This document shows, piece by piece, positions 24,656 through 32,908 of a stretch of DNA of 64,000 nt. Position numbers and translations under genes: made by a program. This DNA is from an uncultured Clostridia bacterium (lineage in GTDB: Bacteria; Bacillota; Clostridia; Peptostreptococcales; Anaerovoracaceae), in NCBI GenBank assembly GCA_945928865.1, contig CAMENZ010000002.1:62001-126000 (forward strand), in the 5' to 3' direction. The notes below the pieces were generated by a model. That model saw only the letters and a program-made list of their open reading frames with translations, was not told the DNA's origin and ran no database searches. The number at the start of each line of letters is the position of its first letter. Within the stretch, counting starts at the first letter, position 1.

Positions 24656-26031
24656 TGAGATTTTCAGATATACTTAGAATGTGCTTTGAAAACTTAAAAA
24701 GACGAAAAGGTAGAACCTTTTTAACAGTTTTAGGCGTATTCATTGGTTGTGTGTCCATCATTGTAATGGTCTCAATCGGTGTAGGTATGAAAGAATCTAA
24801 CGATAAAACGCTTGCCGAGATGGGGGATTTAACCATAATAGAGGTTTCCAGCCAAGGGGGAAAAAATATAAATGGTAAAACTGTTAAGTTAAATGACGAG
24901 GCACTTAAAACCATAAGTGCAATCCCCAATGTTACTGCTGTTATGCCTAAAACATCTTTAGATGAATTTTCCATAAAAATGACGGCAGGTATCAACGATA
25001 GATATAAGTGTGAATGGGCTACCTTGGTCGGTGTAGATTTGAAAGCTATGCAATCAATGGGATATACTGTATTAGACGGCAAAACCCCTCAGGACGGCGG
25101 TTATACCGTAGTCGGAGGTCAATTCTTTGCCTATGCTTTTACTGATTCCTTTATGCCTGAAGGAAGAAACCAAATTGACAGGTGGTCAAATATGTCGGAA
25201 GATGGTAAAAGTGAAAATTTACCTGATCCTTACTTCAATCCTTTAAATACACCTATAATGCTTCATATCACCAAAGACGCCGAAGATAAAAATGAACTCA
25301 CTCAAGAACTTAAAATCGGTGCCATTGTAAAAGAAGACTATAGCAAAGGTTACGAAACCTCAGAGGGTATTTTAATGGATATCAAAGATATGAAAGCATT
25401 GATTGCCAAGGTAAAAGAAATACCCGTAAATAACATTGAATATTCTACATTCCTAGTAAAAACCGACCATATCAATTCTGTTCAGGAAGTAGAAAAACAA
25501 ATAAAAGAGTTAGGTTACGGTACTTATTCCATGGAATCTATACGAAAATCTATGGAAAAAAGCTCAAGGCAAATACAAATGCTTTTAGGTGGTCTGGGAG
25601 CTATATCCCTCTTTGTAGCTGCCATAGGTATAACTAACACCATGATAATGTCCATTTCCGAACGAACTAAAGAAATAGGTATTATGAAAGCCTTAGGCTG
25701 TTATGTAAAAGATATTAGACTGCTGTTTCTTATGGAAGCAGGAAGTATCGGTCTGATAGGCGGTGTTGTCGGTTGCTTCGTAAGTATTTTAGCTTCCATA
25801 GGAACAAATTTATTCTCCATGGGTGCTTTCAGCCCTGAAGGAACATTTACTCTGAGCATGATAAAAGATGCTCTATTTGGAGGTAAAGATATTACAAGAC
25901 TTTCCGTTATCCCCATTGAATTGATTGTTTTTGGAATCCTATTTTCAGTTTTAGTCGGCTTAGTGTCCGGATACTATCCTGCCAATAAGGCAGTTAAAAT
26001 AACAGCTTTAGAAGCAATAAAAAGCGACTGA
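24655..26031 (+). CDS. MacB-type ABC permease (cassette 1)
   Basis: 458 residues. N-terminal helix after MCFENLKRRKGRTFLTVLGVFIGC, a long extracellular MacB periplasmic-core-like domain (about 50-290), then three helices of the FtsX domain with the conserved NTMIMSISERTKEIGIMKALGC. Length and topology are standard for MacB-like permeases. With the ATPase and the CARDB-like protein it forms a three-gene operon ending in a bidirectional terminator. Confidence 0.93.
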   Translation: MRFSDILRMCFENLKRRKGRTFLTVLGVFIGCVSIIVMVSIGVGMKESNDKTLAEMGDLTIIEVSSQGGKNINGKTVKLNDEALKTISAIPNVTAVMPKTSLDEFSIKMTAGINDRYKCEWATLVGVDLKAMQSMGYTVLDGKTPQDGGYTVVGGQFFAYAFTDSFMPEGRNQIDRWSNMSEDGKSENLPDPYFNPLNTPIMLHITKDAEDKNELTQELKIGAIVKEDYSKGYETSEGILMDIKDMKALIAKVKEIPVNNIEYSTFLVKTDHINSVQEVEKQIKELGYGTYSMESIRKSMEKSSRQIQMLLGGLGAISLFVAAIGITNTMIMSISERTKEIGIMKALGCYVKDIRLLFLMEAGSIGLIGGVVGCFVSILASIGTNLFSMGAFSPEGTFTLSMIKDALFGGKDITRLSVIPIELIVFGILFSVLVGLVSGYYPANKAVKITALEAIKSD

Positions 26032-26047
26032 TGAATTAAGTTATAAT

Positions 26048-26085
26048 AAAAACCCTTAGATGCATATTGCTTCTAAGGGTTTTTT
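26048..26085. terminator. Bidirectional terminator between convergent genes
   Basis: AAAAACCCTTAGA (26048-26060) pairs with TCTAAGGGTTTTT (26072-26084). A and T runs at both ends allow termination in both directions, serving the ABC operon (plus) and the LRR surface protein gene (minus). Confidence 0.88.
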
Positions 26086-26117
26086 ACTATAAAAATTCAA
26101 ATATAAAATCTAAGAAA

Positions 26118-28529
26118 TTATTTTATTTTTCTCCTTTTTATAATACTTACAGCTATAAGTAAAATTCCTGATATTGCCACCATCCCTATATAAACCGGTG
26201 TATCTATGCTGTAACCTGTTCTCGGAACACTATTATCTTGAGTAATTTTACCATCGTAATTAGGTTTTTCAGATTTATCATTATCTGAGTCCTTTATCGA
26301 CTCCTTATCATCAGGTTTTGATTCTTTTTTATCATCCTCTATAACAGTAACTACAGCTTCTTTCACATCGCTTGCTCCGTTTTTATCACTTACCTTGAAA
26401 ATAATTATATATTTGCTTACCTTATCCTTATTAAATCCCCCATCATTGATGAGTTTAACCTCTTTAGTTAAATCTCCGTCTTCCTTATCTATAGCTGAAA
26501 CAACTAAAGTCATTAGATCAAGGCTTTCACCGGGCTTTATGGTCTTATTCTTAACTGTAAGAACAGGCGGCTCATTTTTAGGGTATGTAGGAATACTTGG
26601 GTTTGATGGGTTATCATTATTACCAATGAATTTCCAGTGACCTATGAACACTACATTTTTATCCTTAATTGTCACTTTCAGAGGTGCAGGTTGAGTAGCC
26701 ACATCTGAAAGAGTCCAACCGTCAAACCTCCATTTACCACCGTCCACATTAATTTCACTGTTCTTAATTTCAGGAGGACTTACTTCATCTCCTTTAGCAA
26801 CATTGTCAATCTGAGGACATAATTTCATAACATCTTCAGGTAAGTCTTTTCCTGATGTGACACTTACAAAATTATATTTTACAGTATACCCCTTTACATA
26901 GAGCAAAACAGGTAAATAAAATGGTTCTGTAAAATTGTAATGAGTTCCTAACGGCTCCACCTTAGCTCCCGTATCATAGTAATAAGTTACAAAGGTGTTA
27001 GGTTCAACCCCTGTAATACCTTCATCAGATACAGAAATACCCCCTATACTATATCCGTCCATTTTTAAGGTTTTATCTACATCTTTACCTTCATTGTACT
27101 TATAAATTTCAATTTTTTCTCCGCCTTTTTTATACCGCATCATGCGTATAGTATATTCTGAGCCATCTTTTATAATCTTGTTATACTTAAAATTAGGCAC
27201 ATAAGTATCCAACTTTAGAGGTTCTCCTTTTTTTGGTGCCTCCACTTCCAATGCAAAAGGTGTAACTGATGAACCTCTATAGTTTTGATAAGATGAAACC
27301 CTCATATTGCTGCTATTTACTTTTTCAGGTAAATCCAAGCCTAACAATCGGTTTCCAAATACTCGTATCTGCTGTCTGTTTCCATCAGCACTCGGTACAA
27401 AATATTTGCTTAAATCTATATAATAAAGAGTTCTATTATTCTTTATATGAAAATACTTTTGCATATCTGTAGGCTTAATACCGTCTGTATCAATGGTTGA
27501 AACTCTACAATCATCCAAGTGTACAAATTGTAAATTAGGTTTATCTCCCAACTTTACCTTCGTAAGAGTTTCAACTCTATTGGCAATAATACATTCTAAA
27601 TCTTTTAGAGCTGAAACATCTATTTCTGTAAATTGATTCGGTTTCCCGAAAATTTCCGGTTGAAACTCTTTTTCAATATTTTCAAGGCTTAAACGTCTTA
27701 ATCCTGTAGGAAGAGCCGGTGCCTTTAAAAGCCCTACCTGATATATATTTAAATTTACTAACTTTGAATTATTAGATAAATCAATATCAGGCAAAATACC
27801 TCCTATTATACTAGTTTCCTTTAACTCCTTATTTTGCGATAAATCCAAACCCGTCATATCTACAGTATTACAGAATGCAAGGCTTAAGTATTGCAACCGC
27901 TCCATGCTCTTTATGGAATTTTTCAAATGAATTGGATCTTTTACCTTAACCCAATATGCAGCTTTTTCGCCGTCAACAGCTTTAGACTCCAATTGTAATT
28001 TTTCTATATTCTTAAAATATTCTAAACCTGTAAAATCATAAGGCTCCGAAGTATGCTTCATATTTCTTGTATCGATGACATTCACATATTTTTCTAGATA
28101 TATTTTGGTCAAAAATGGCTTCTGCTCATCTCTAACTGTCACTACATTTTCAGCTTTAAAATAATCAATAAGACATTCTCTAAAATTATCATCAGGAAAG
28201 TTGGCTTTATTTAAAAATAAAACTTCCTCATATTCATGCCCGTCATATCCTTTGTACGGACCTACATAACCCTTTTCATCTCCTGTTAAAACACCTTCTT
28301 TCTGCTCCGACATTGTAAAAACTTCAGAGTCCTTATCAATCGGATTAACTTCCTTTTCCTTTACACCATCACTAACTAAGATGTTTTCTGATTGTTTATT
28401 TGTATCAGAGCTTATTCCTTCATTAAATCCACTTTCTGCAAATGCAGGAAACATAAACCCTTCTGCTATCAAAGATAAACTTACGAAAATAGCAAAACAA
28501 TGATACAACATTTTTTTCTTATCCATCAT
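26118..28529 (-). CDS. LRR surface protein with PRTG sortase-type anchor
   Basis: 803 residues. Signal peptide about 1-31 (ending AFA-ES). Residues about 105-400 hold irregular leucine-rich repeats (LEYFKNIEKLQLES, LQYLSLAFC, LDLSQNKELKET, IDLSNNSKLVNLNIY, LRRLSLENI). Next come a domain resembling InlB B-repeat / Listeria-Bacteroides repeats near 560-630 (YTVKYNFVSVTSG, WRFDGWTLS) and a cadherin-like DUF5011-type domain (PPVLTVKNKTIKPGESLDL, IDKEDGDLTKEV). A charged linker leads to VPRTG, a hydrophobic helix and KRRKIK: a sortase sorting signal with V in place of the usual L. Probably an adhesin; ligand unknown. AAGGAGG is 8 nt before the ATG. Confidence 0.82.
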   Translation of the reverse strand: MMDKKKMLYHCFAIFVSLSLIAEGFMFPAFAESGFNEGISSDTNKQSENILVSDGVKEKEVNPIDKDSEVFTMSEQKEGVLTGDEKGYVGPYKGYDGHEYEEVLFLNKANFPDDNFRECLIDYFKAENVVTVRDEQKPFLTKIYLEKYVNVIDTRNMKHTSEPYDFTGLEYFKNIEKLQLESKAVDGEKAAYWVKVKDPIHLKNSIKSMERLQYLSLAFCNTVDMTGLDLSQNKELKETSIIGGILPDIDLSNNSKLVNLNIYQVGLLKAPALPTGLRRLSLENIEKEFQPEIFGKPNQFTEIDVSALKDLECIIANRVETLTKVKLGDKPNLQFVHLDDCRVSTIDTDGIKPTDMQKYFHIKNNRTLYYIDLSKYFVPSADGNRQQIRVFGNRLLGLDLPEKVNSSNMRVSSYQNYRGSSVTPFALEVEAPKKGEPLKLDTYVPNFKYNKIIKDGSEYTIRMMRYKKGGEKIEIYKYNEGKDVDKTLKMDGYSIGGISVSDEGITGVEPNTFVTYYYDTGAKVEPLGTHYNFTEPFYLPVLLYVKGYTVKYNFVSVTSGKDLPEDVMKLCPQIDNVAKGDEVSPPEIKNSEINVDGGKWRFDGWTLSDVATQPAPLKVTIKDKNVVFIGHWKFIGNNDNPSNPSIPTYPKNEPPVLTVKNKTIKPGESLDLMTLVVSAIDKEDGDLTKEVKLINDGGFNKDKVSKYIIIFKVSDKNGASDVKEAVVTVIEDDKKESKPDDKESIKDSDNDKSEKPNYDGKITQDNSVPRTGYSIDTPVYIGMVAISGILLIAVSIIKRRKIK

Positions 28530-28568
28530 ATCGATATCCTCCTTCTTTTTTCTAATGAATACAATAAT

Positions 28569-28597
28569 ACTATACCATACAAATCCATGTTACGCAA
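28569..28597 (-). promoter_or_regulatory. Promoter of the LRR surface protein
   Basis: TTGCGT (28597-28592), 17-nt spacer, TATAGT (28574-28569), with TGG just before the -10 (extended -10 type). Start codon 40 nt downstream. Confidence 0.65.
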
Positions 28598-28628
28598 CTT
28601 TTTTATGTAATTCTATAGAATTATTCCC

Positions 28629-28673
28629 AAAAAAAATCAGCACGATAAGCATTTTCGCCTATCATACTGATTT
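28629..28673 (-). terminator. Terminator downstream of the ten-repeat surface protein
   Basis: AAATCAG (28634-28640) pairs with CTGATTT (28667-28673), with an inner GATA/TATC stem. The minus strand continues with eight T residues. Located about 80 nt after the stop at 28751. Confidence 0.8.
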
Positions 28674-28750
28674 ACTTTCAAAAGTCAAAGATATATCTGA
28701 TTTTTATCTGCAATTTATCGTAACCGATACCCTACAAATTTCATATCCAA

Positions 28751-31700
28751 CTAAATATTTACTTTTTTCTTCTTAAGCTGAACATAAATTCCTAAAACAG
28801 AAAGTGCCATAGCTAAAATATAATCTGTATATGGAAATTCATCGCCTGTACGAGGAATATCCTTCCTGCCATCTTCTTTCTTTCCGTCGTTAATCTTGAT
28901 TCCGGCATTATTCTGTTTTTTCTCTTTTACTACATCCTTACCGGAAATAAATACAATTTTTCCGTTAGGATATGTAATAGTCACATTACCGTTTTTAGAT
29001 ACACTAATTGTTGTTCCCTTAGGTAATTTAGGATTAGCCTTCTTTATTGCTACCTTAACCTTTTCCTTTTCAGTTTTAGTCAACTTGTCTGAATCCTTAA
29101 CCAAAACTTTTACCGGTTTATTTATCTTAGGCATCTTATCTTTCGGATCTGTATTTTCAGGTTCCTTCACCTCGTTCTTCTTAATGAGATTAGTCCCCTT
29201 AACAACAGTTACTCCACCATAAGGAGATTTTACTGTAACAGTTCCGTCATCTGCTACCTCTATCTTTGTATCCGGTGATAAGTGTGGGTTAGCTGCTTCT
29301 ATTTCCTTTTTCAGCTTTTCCTTTTCTTCTTCTGTTAAAGCAGCAGGATTATCTACAACTAAATCTTCACTAGGTTCATTAACTACAGGAGGCGTTACTA
29401 CAACAGGACTGTATCTTCTAACTACTAAATCCGCACCATGAATAATATCTGTAAAATCTTTTTCAACATATTTTACTGTTCCGTCATCTTCAATCACTAA
29501 TTGTGCCGAATCTATCGCAACTGTAGGATTCGCATCTATTATAGCTTTCTTAACTAACTCTTTTTCTTGATCTGTAAGTTTATTCGTATCTCCTACAGGT
29601 ACCTTATTATTCGGAATATTTAGACCTTGAGCTACTACTTCCCTACCCTGAACTTCACCAATTGCGTTACCGTTTTTATCAGTAACCGTAACTGTTCCAT
29701 CATCTGTCACTGTTATCTTAGCATCAGCAGGTAAGCCCGGATTTGCCTTCTTAATAGCTTCTATTACTTCTTCTTTTTCAGAGTCAGTTAAATGAGCAGG
29801 ATCTAAAACCTTAACCTTTTCTGTAGGTGGATTTATACCTTTTTCAATGATATCTTCTCCTGCTATCTTATCTAAAACTTTTCCGTCCTTATCAGCAATA
29901 GTTACATTTCCCTTTTCGTCAACGGTTACTGTAGCTCCTTCAGGCAGTGCATCCTTATTAGCTTCTTTAATCTTATCTTCCAGAAGTTTTTTCTCACCGT
30001 CTGTGAGTTTGTCAGGATCTACTACCTTTACCTTTGGATTAGGGGTCTCAAAGCCCTTCTCCACTACATCACTACCGGCTGTTTCTCCGATACTTACATC
30101 ATCTTTATCTGTAACTGTAACCTTTCCGTCATCTGCCACTGTTATCTTAGCATCAGCAGGTAAGCCCGGATTTGCCTTCTTAATAGCTTCTATTACTTCT
30201 TCTTTTTCAGAGTCAGTTAAATGAGCAGGATCTAAAACCTTAACCTTTTCTGTAGGTGGATTTATGCCTTTTTCAATGATATCCTCTCCTGCTATCTTAT
30301 CTATATTCTTATTAGCCTTTTTATCAAAGACCGTAATAGTACCTGAAGTATTATCTACATTAATTATATATTTACTTTCATCAAAATCCGGATTAGCTTT
30401 AATGAATGCATTTTCTATATTTTCAATTTCACCACGAGTCAATGAAGTCGGATCTGCTACCTTAACTTTAGGGTTAGGTGCTTTGAAACCCTGAGTTACA
30501 ACATCTTTCCCAGCAACATCTCCTATATTAACGCCGTTTTTATCTGTAACAGTAACCGATCCATCATCTGCTACAGTTATTTTATCTTCATCAGTTAAAC
30601 CCAGATTTGCCTTCTTAATTTCTTCAATGACGTCTTTCTTATCTGCTTCTGTAAGTTTAGCAGGGTCCGAAACCATTACCTTATCAACAGGTAAATTTAT
30701 TCCTTTTTCTACTAAATCTTCTCCCGCTATCTTATCTAAGACTTTTCCGTCCTTATCAGCAATAGTTACATTTCCCTTTTCATCAACGGTTACTGTAGCT
30801 CCTTCAGGGAGTTTATCCTTATTAATTTCTTTAATTTTATCTTCCAGAAGTTTTTTCTCATCATCTGTAAGCTTATCAGGATCTACTACCTTTACCTTAT
30901 CCTTAGGAACATCAAAGCCTTTTTCTACAACCTTATCTGCCGAAACTTCACCTAAAGGTGTTCCATCTGCTTTTTCAACTGTAACCTTACCATTATCTTC
31001 TACAGTAATCTTAACATCAGCAGGTAAATTAGTATTCGCTTTTTTAATTTCTTCAATTACTTCCTTCTTATCTGCCTCTGTCAATTTTTCAGTATTAACA
31101 ACCTTTACCTTAGGATTTGGCGGCTGAATGTTTACAAATTTCACCTTTACAATATTATATACTTCCTGACCCCAAGGGTTAGTAGTCTTAACCTTAATAT
31201 CATAATCAGAGGATTTATCTGTAATACCGCTTAAATCAGAGCTTGTATTAAAATCTGCGTCTGATGATTTCTTATAACCTACGATGGTTCTCTGTCCATA
31301 TTTCTGTGTAAATTCTTTTCTGAAATATTCTTGGAACTCATCTCTGATATTATTAAATTGGGTGCTCTTAATAGATAAATTAAGCATAGCTAACACTTCA
31401 TCTGTTGTAACACTTTCTGTAGTAAATTTAGTTATGGTTCCTTCACCTATAAGCTCATCGGTATATCCTATAATTCTATAAAAATAAGCAGTAGATGCCC
31501 CATTATTATCCTGATACTCTACATGACGGGTATACAGTCCACCGGGTTCGTGATTATAGTTACCTTTAATAATTAAATTATTGTCTTGTTGTTCCGTCAT
31601 CAAACCTGATGATCCAACATTTGCATTTTCATTATTATTACCATCTAAATTCTTGAAAATATCAATAGTTCCATCATCTTTTCCCGATATTTTCAGAAGA

Positions 31701-32590
31701 GTTTTTAAGCTGTCAGAATTCTGTGAATTATCAGGAGATTTTCCTGTAGTAGCTTTACCCATTACAAAAAAGACCGGATATAAATCCTGTTCAGCGTTAG
31801 GTAAAACAGTTATCGCCTCAGCATTGCTCTCTACAGTAGGGGCAGGATTTACCTTATATCCAACAAAATAAATATTTTTTACATTTTCGTATGTAGTATT
31901 ATTTTTCAAACTCTCTTCTAATAGAACAGAAGATTTTTTAATATACAACTGTTGGTAGTATGGAATCCCGCCCGGCACAGTTGCACTAGCTAATTTTATA
32001 GCCTTATTGGTACCCGGTGCATTTACAGTAAGTGGAGAACCTCCATTGATAGCATTAATAGTAATTGTATCGCTATCACCTACCGCACCACTCTTAAATT
32101 CTACAGTAGAACCACCATATAATGTAGAAGGATCAACCAGATCCATAACCTGAATCAGGTTGCTATTGAAATAATACTGATATGGTGGAGTACCATTGTC
32201 ATGACTATACCCGTCTTGACCTGCTTCAGCTTTAGCTTTTTCATAACCTTCAAGGGTTCTAAGATCTGTCCCCTCTGCGTGGAGCTTTACTAAAATGTCA
32301 TTTCCTGTAATAGGTGTAGTATCATTTATATCATATAAATATACAAAATGCTTATCATTTTCTACTAAACCTATATCATTTCTGTTTTCTACAGACTTTC
32401 CGGCAATTCCTGCCACATTAGTTGCCTTTCCATTAAAAGTAATACTATACGCAGATACCGGAGGGTTTTCATTAGTAACTCCGTCAGCATAAGCTATACT
32501 ATTTCCTTTAAGACCTAATGTCTGGAAAATCATCGTAAAAACTACAGCCATAGCTAAAAATTTAGCCCAGCTCTTTTTCATCGAAATCAT
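28751..32590 (-). CDS. Large repeat surface protein with PRTG sortase-type anchor
   Basis: 1279 residues. Signal peptide about 1-36 (ending AYA-DG), with AAAGGAGG 8 nt before the ATG. A unique N-terminal region (about 40-485) is followed by ten degenerate repeats of ~71-80 residues. Each has the pattern KVxVxDPxxLTxxEKxxVxxxIKKANPxLP, then ITVADDGxVTVTDKxG and a GxDVVEKG end, resembling repeat modules of other Gram-positive surface proteins. Repeats 5 and 7, and 2 and 6, are nearly identical. The end is IPRTG, a hydrophobic helix and KKKKVNI, a wall-sorting signal. Likely a stalk holding the N-terminal part away from the cell. The N-terminal function is not recognised. Confidence 0.85.
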   Translation of the reverse strand: MISMKKSWAKFLAMAVVFTMIFQTLGLKGNSIAYADGVTNENPPVSAYSITFNGKATNVAGIAGKSVENRNDIGLVENDKHFVYLYDINDTTPITGNDILVKLHAEGTDLRTLEGYEKAKAEAGQDGYSHDNGTPPYQYYFNSNLIQVMDLVDPSTLYGGSTVEFKSGAVGDSDTITINAINGGSPLTVNAPGTNKAIKLASATVPGGIPYYQQLYIKKSSVLLEESLKNNTTYENVKNIYFVGYKVNPAPTVESNAEAITVLPNAEQDLYPVFFVMGKATTGKSPDNSQNSDSLKTLLKISGKDDGTIDIFKNLDGNNNENANVGSSGLMTEQQDNNLIIKGNYNHEPGGLYTRHVEYQDNNGASTAYFYRIIGYTDELIGEGTITKFTTESVTTDEVLAMLNLSIKSTQFNNIRDEFQEYFRKEFTQKYGQRTIVGYKKSSDADFNTSSDLSGITDKSSDYDIKVKTTNPWGQEVYNIVKVKFVNIQPPNPKVKVVNTEKLTEADKKEVIEEIKKANTNLPADVKITVEDNGKVTVEKADGTPLGEVSADKVVEKGFDVPKDKVKVVDPDKLTDDEKKLLEDKIKEINKDKLPEGATVTVDEKGNVTIADKDGKVLDKIAGEDLVEKGINLPVDKVMVSDPAKLTEADKKDVIEEIKKANLGLTDEDKITVADDGSVTVTDKNGVNIGDVAGKDVVTQGFKAPNPKVKVADPTSLTRGEIENIENAFIKANPDFDESKYIINVDNTSGTITVFDKKANKNIDKIAGEDIIEKGINPPTEKVKVLDPAHLTDSEKEEVIEAIKKANPGLPADAKITVADDGKVTVTDKDDVSIGETAGSDVVEKGFETPNPKVKVVDPDKLTDGEKKLLEDKIKEANKDALPEGATVTVDEKGNVTIADKDGKVLDKIAGEDIIEKGINPPTEKVKVLDPAHLTDSEKEEVIEAIKKANPGLPADAKITVTDDGTVTVTDKNGNAIGEVQGREVVAQGLNIPNNKVPVGDTNKLTDQEKELVKKAIIDANPTVAIDSAQLVIEDDGTVKYVEKDFTDIIHGADLVVRRYSPVVVTPPVVNEPSEDLVVDNPAALTEEEKEKLKKEIEAANPHLSPDTKIEVADDGTVTVKSPYGGVTVVKGTNLIKKNEVKEPENTDPKDKMPKINKPVKVLVKDSDKLTKTEKEKVKVAIKKANPKLPKGTTISVSKNGNVTITYPNGKIVFISGKDVVKEKKQNNAGIKINDGKKEDGRKDIPRTGDEFPYTDYILAMALSVLGIYVQLKKKKVNI
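28930..31125 (-). repeat. Ten-unit coding repeat of the surface protein
   Basis: Ten units of roughly 210-240 bp. The most recent copies are 29701-29874 and 30130-30303, which differ at only about 3 of 174 positions by eye. A stretch near 29868-29945 is also close to one near 30731-30810. Confidence 0.85.
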
Positions 32591-32640
32591 ATTCGTTTCC
32601 TCCTTTCATTTTTAAAACAGAATACATAAATTTCAGTATA

Positions 32641-32668
32641 ATTATACCACATTACAGCTCATTTTCAA
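32641..32668 (-). promoter_or_regulatory. Promoter of the ten-repeat surface protein
   Basis: TTGAAA (32668-32663), 16-nt spacer, perfect TATAAT (32646-32641) preceded by TGG (extended -10). About 50 nt before the start codon. Confidence 0.75.
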
Positions 32669-32748
32669 TAAAAATGTTAAAATTTACGTTTTAAATTTAT
32701 TATTAATTGATATAATCAATATTTATTCGTAACAACTTCTATTTATAA

Positions 32749-32786
32749 TATTTAATTTTGTATAAGTACTTATACAAAATTAAATA
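32749..32786. repeat. 38-bp perfect palindrome
   Basis: Left arm 32749-32767 and right arm 32768-32786 are exact reverse complements with no spacer; the centre reads TATAAGTACTTATA. It is about 80 bp upstream of the surface-protein -35 element, and the 32591-32908 interval holds no gene. Confidence 0.9.
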
Positions 32787-32868
32787 AATTGTATATTTTT
32801 TTGTTTTACGTGTAGTACAATAATAGTCGATTTATAGATTAACAGCTTGACTTTTTTACATAAAAATA

Positions 32869-32901
32869 GCTGACCATAAGTCTACTCCTCTTACAGTCAG
32901 C
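32869..32901. terminator. Terminator of the M13 peptidase gene
   Basis: GCTGAC/GTCAGC plus an inner TAAG/CTTA stem, starting 8 nt after the stop at 32909. U-rich tails exist in both directions (TATTTTTA on the minus strand). Confidence 0.7.
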
Positions 32902-32908
32902 ATTTTTC

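Noticed and set aside
28555-28776. 73-codon open frame on the plus strand between the two surface genes
   Set aside because: It runs through a promoter and terminator of the minus-strand genes and has no Shine-Dalgarno.
30627-31127. Long open frame on the plus strand opposite the surface-protein repeats
   Set aside because: Low-complexity antisense shadow of the coding repeats, with no ribosome binding site.
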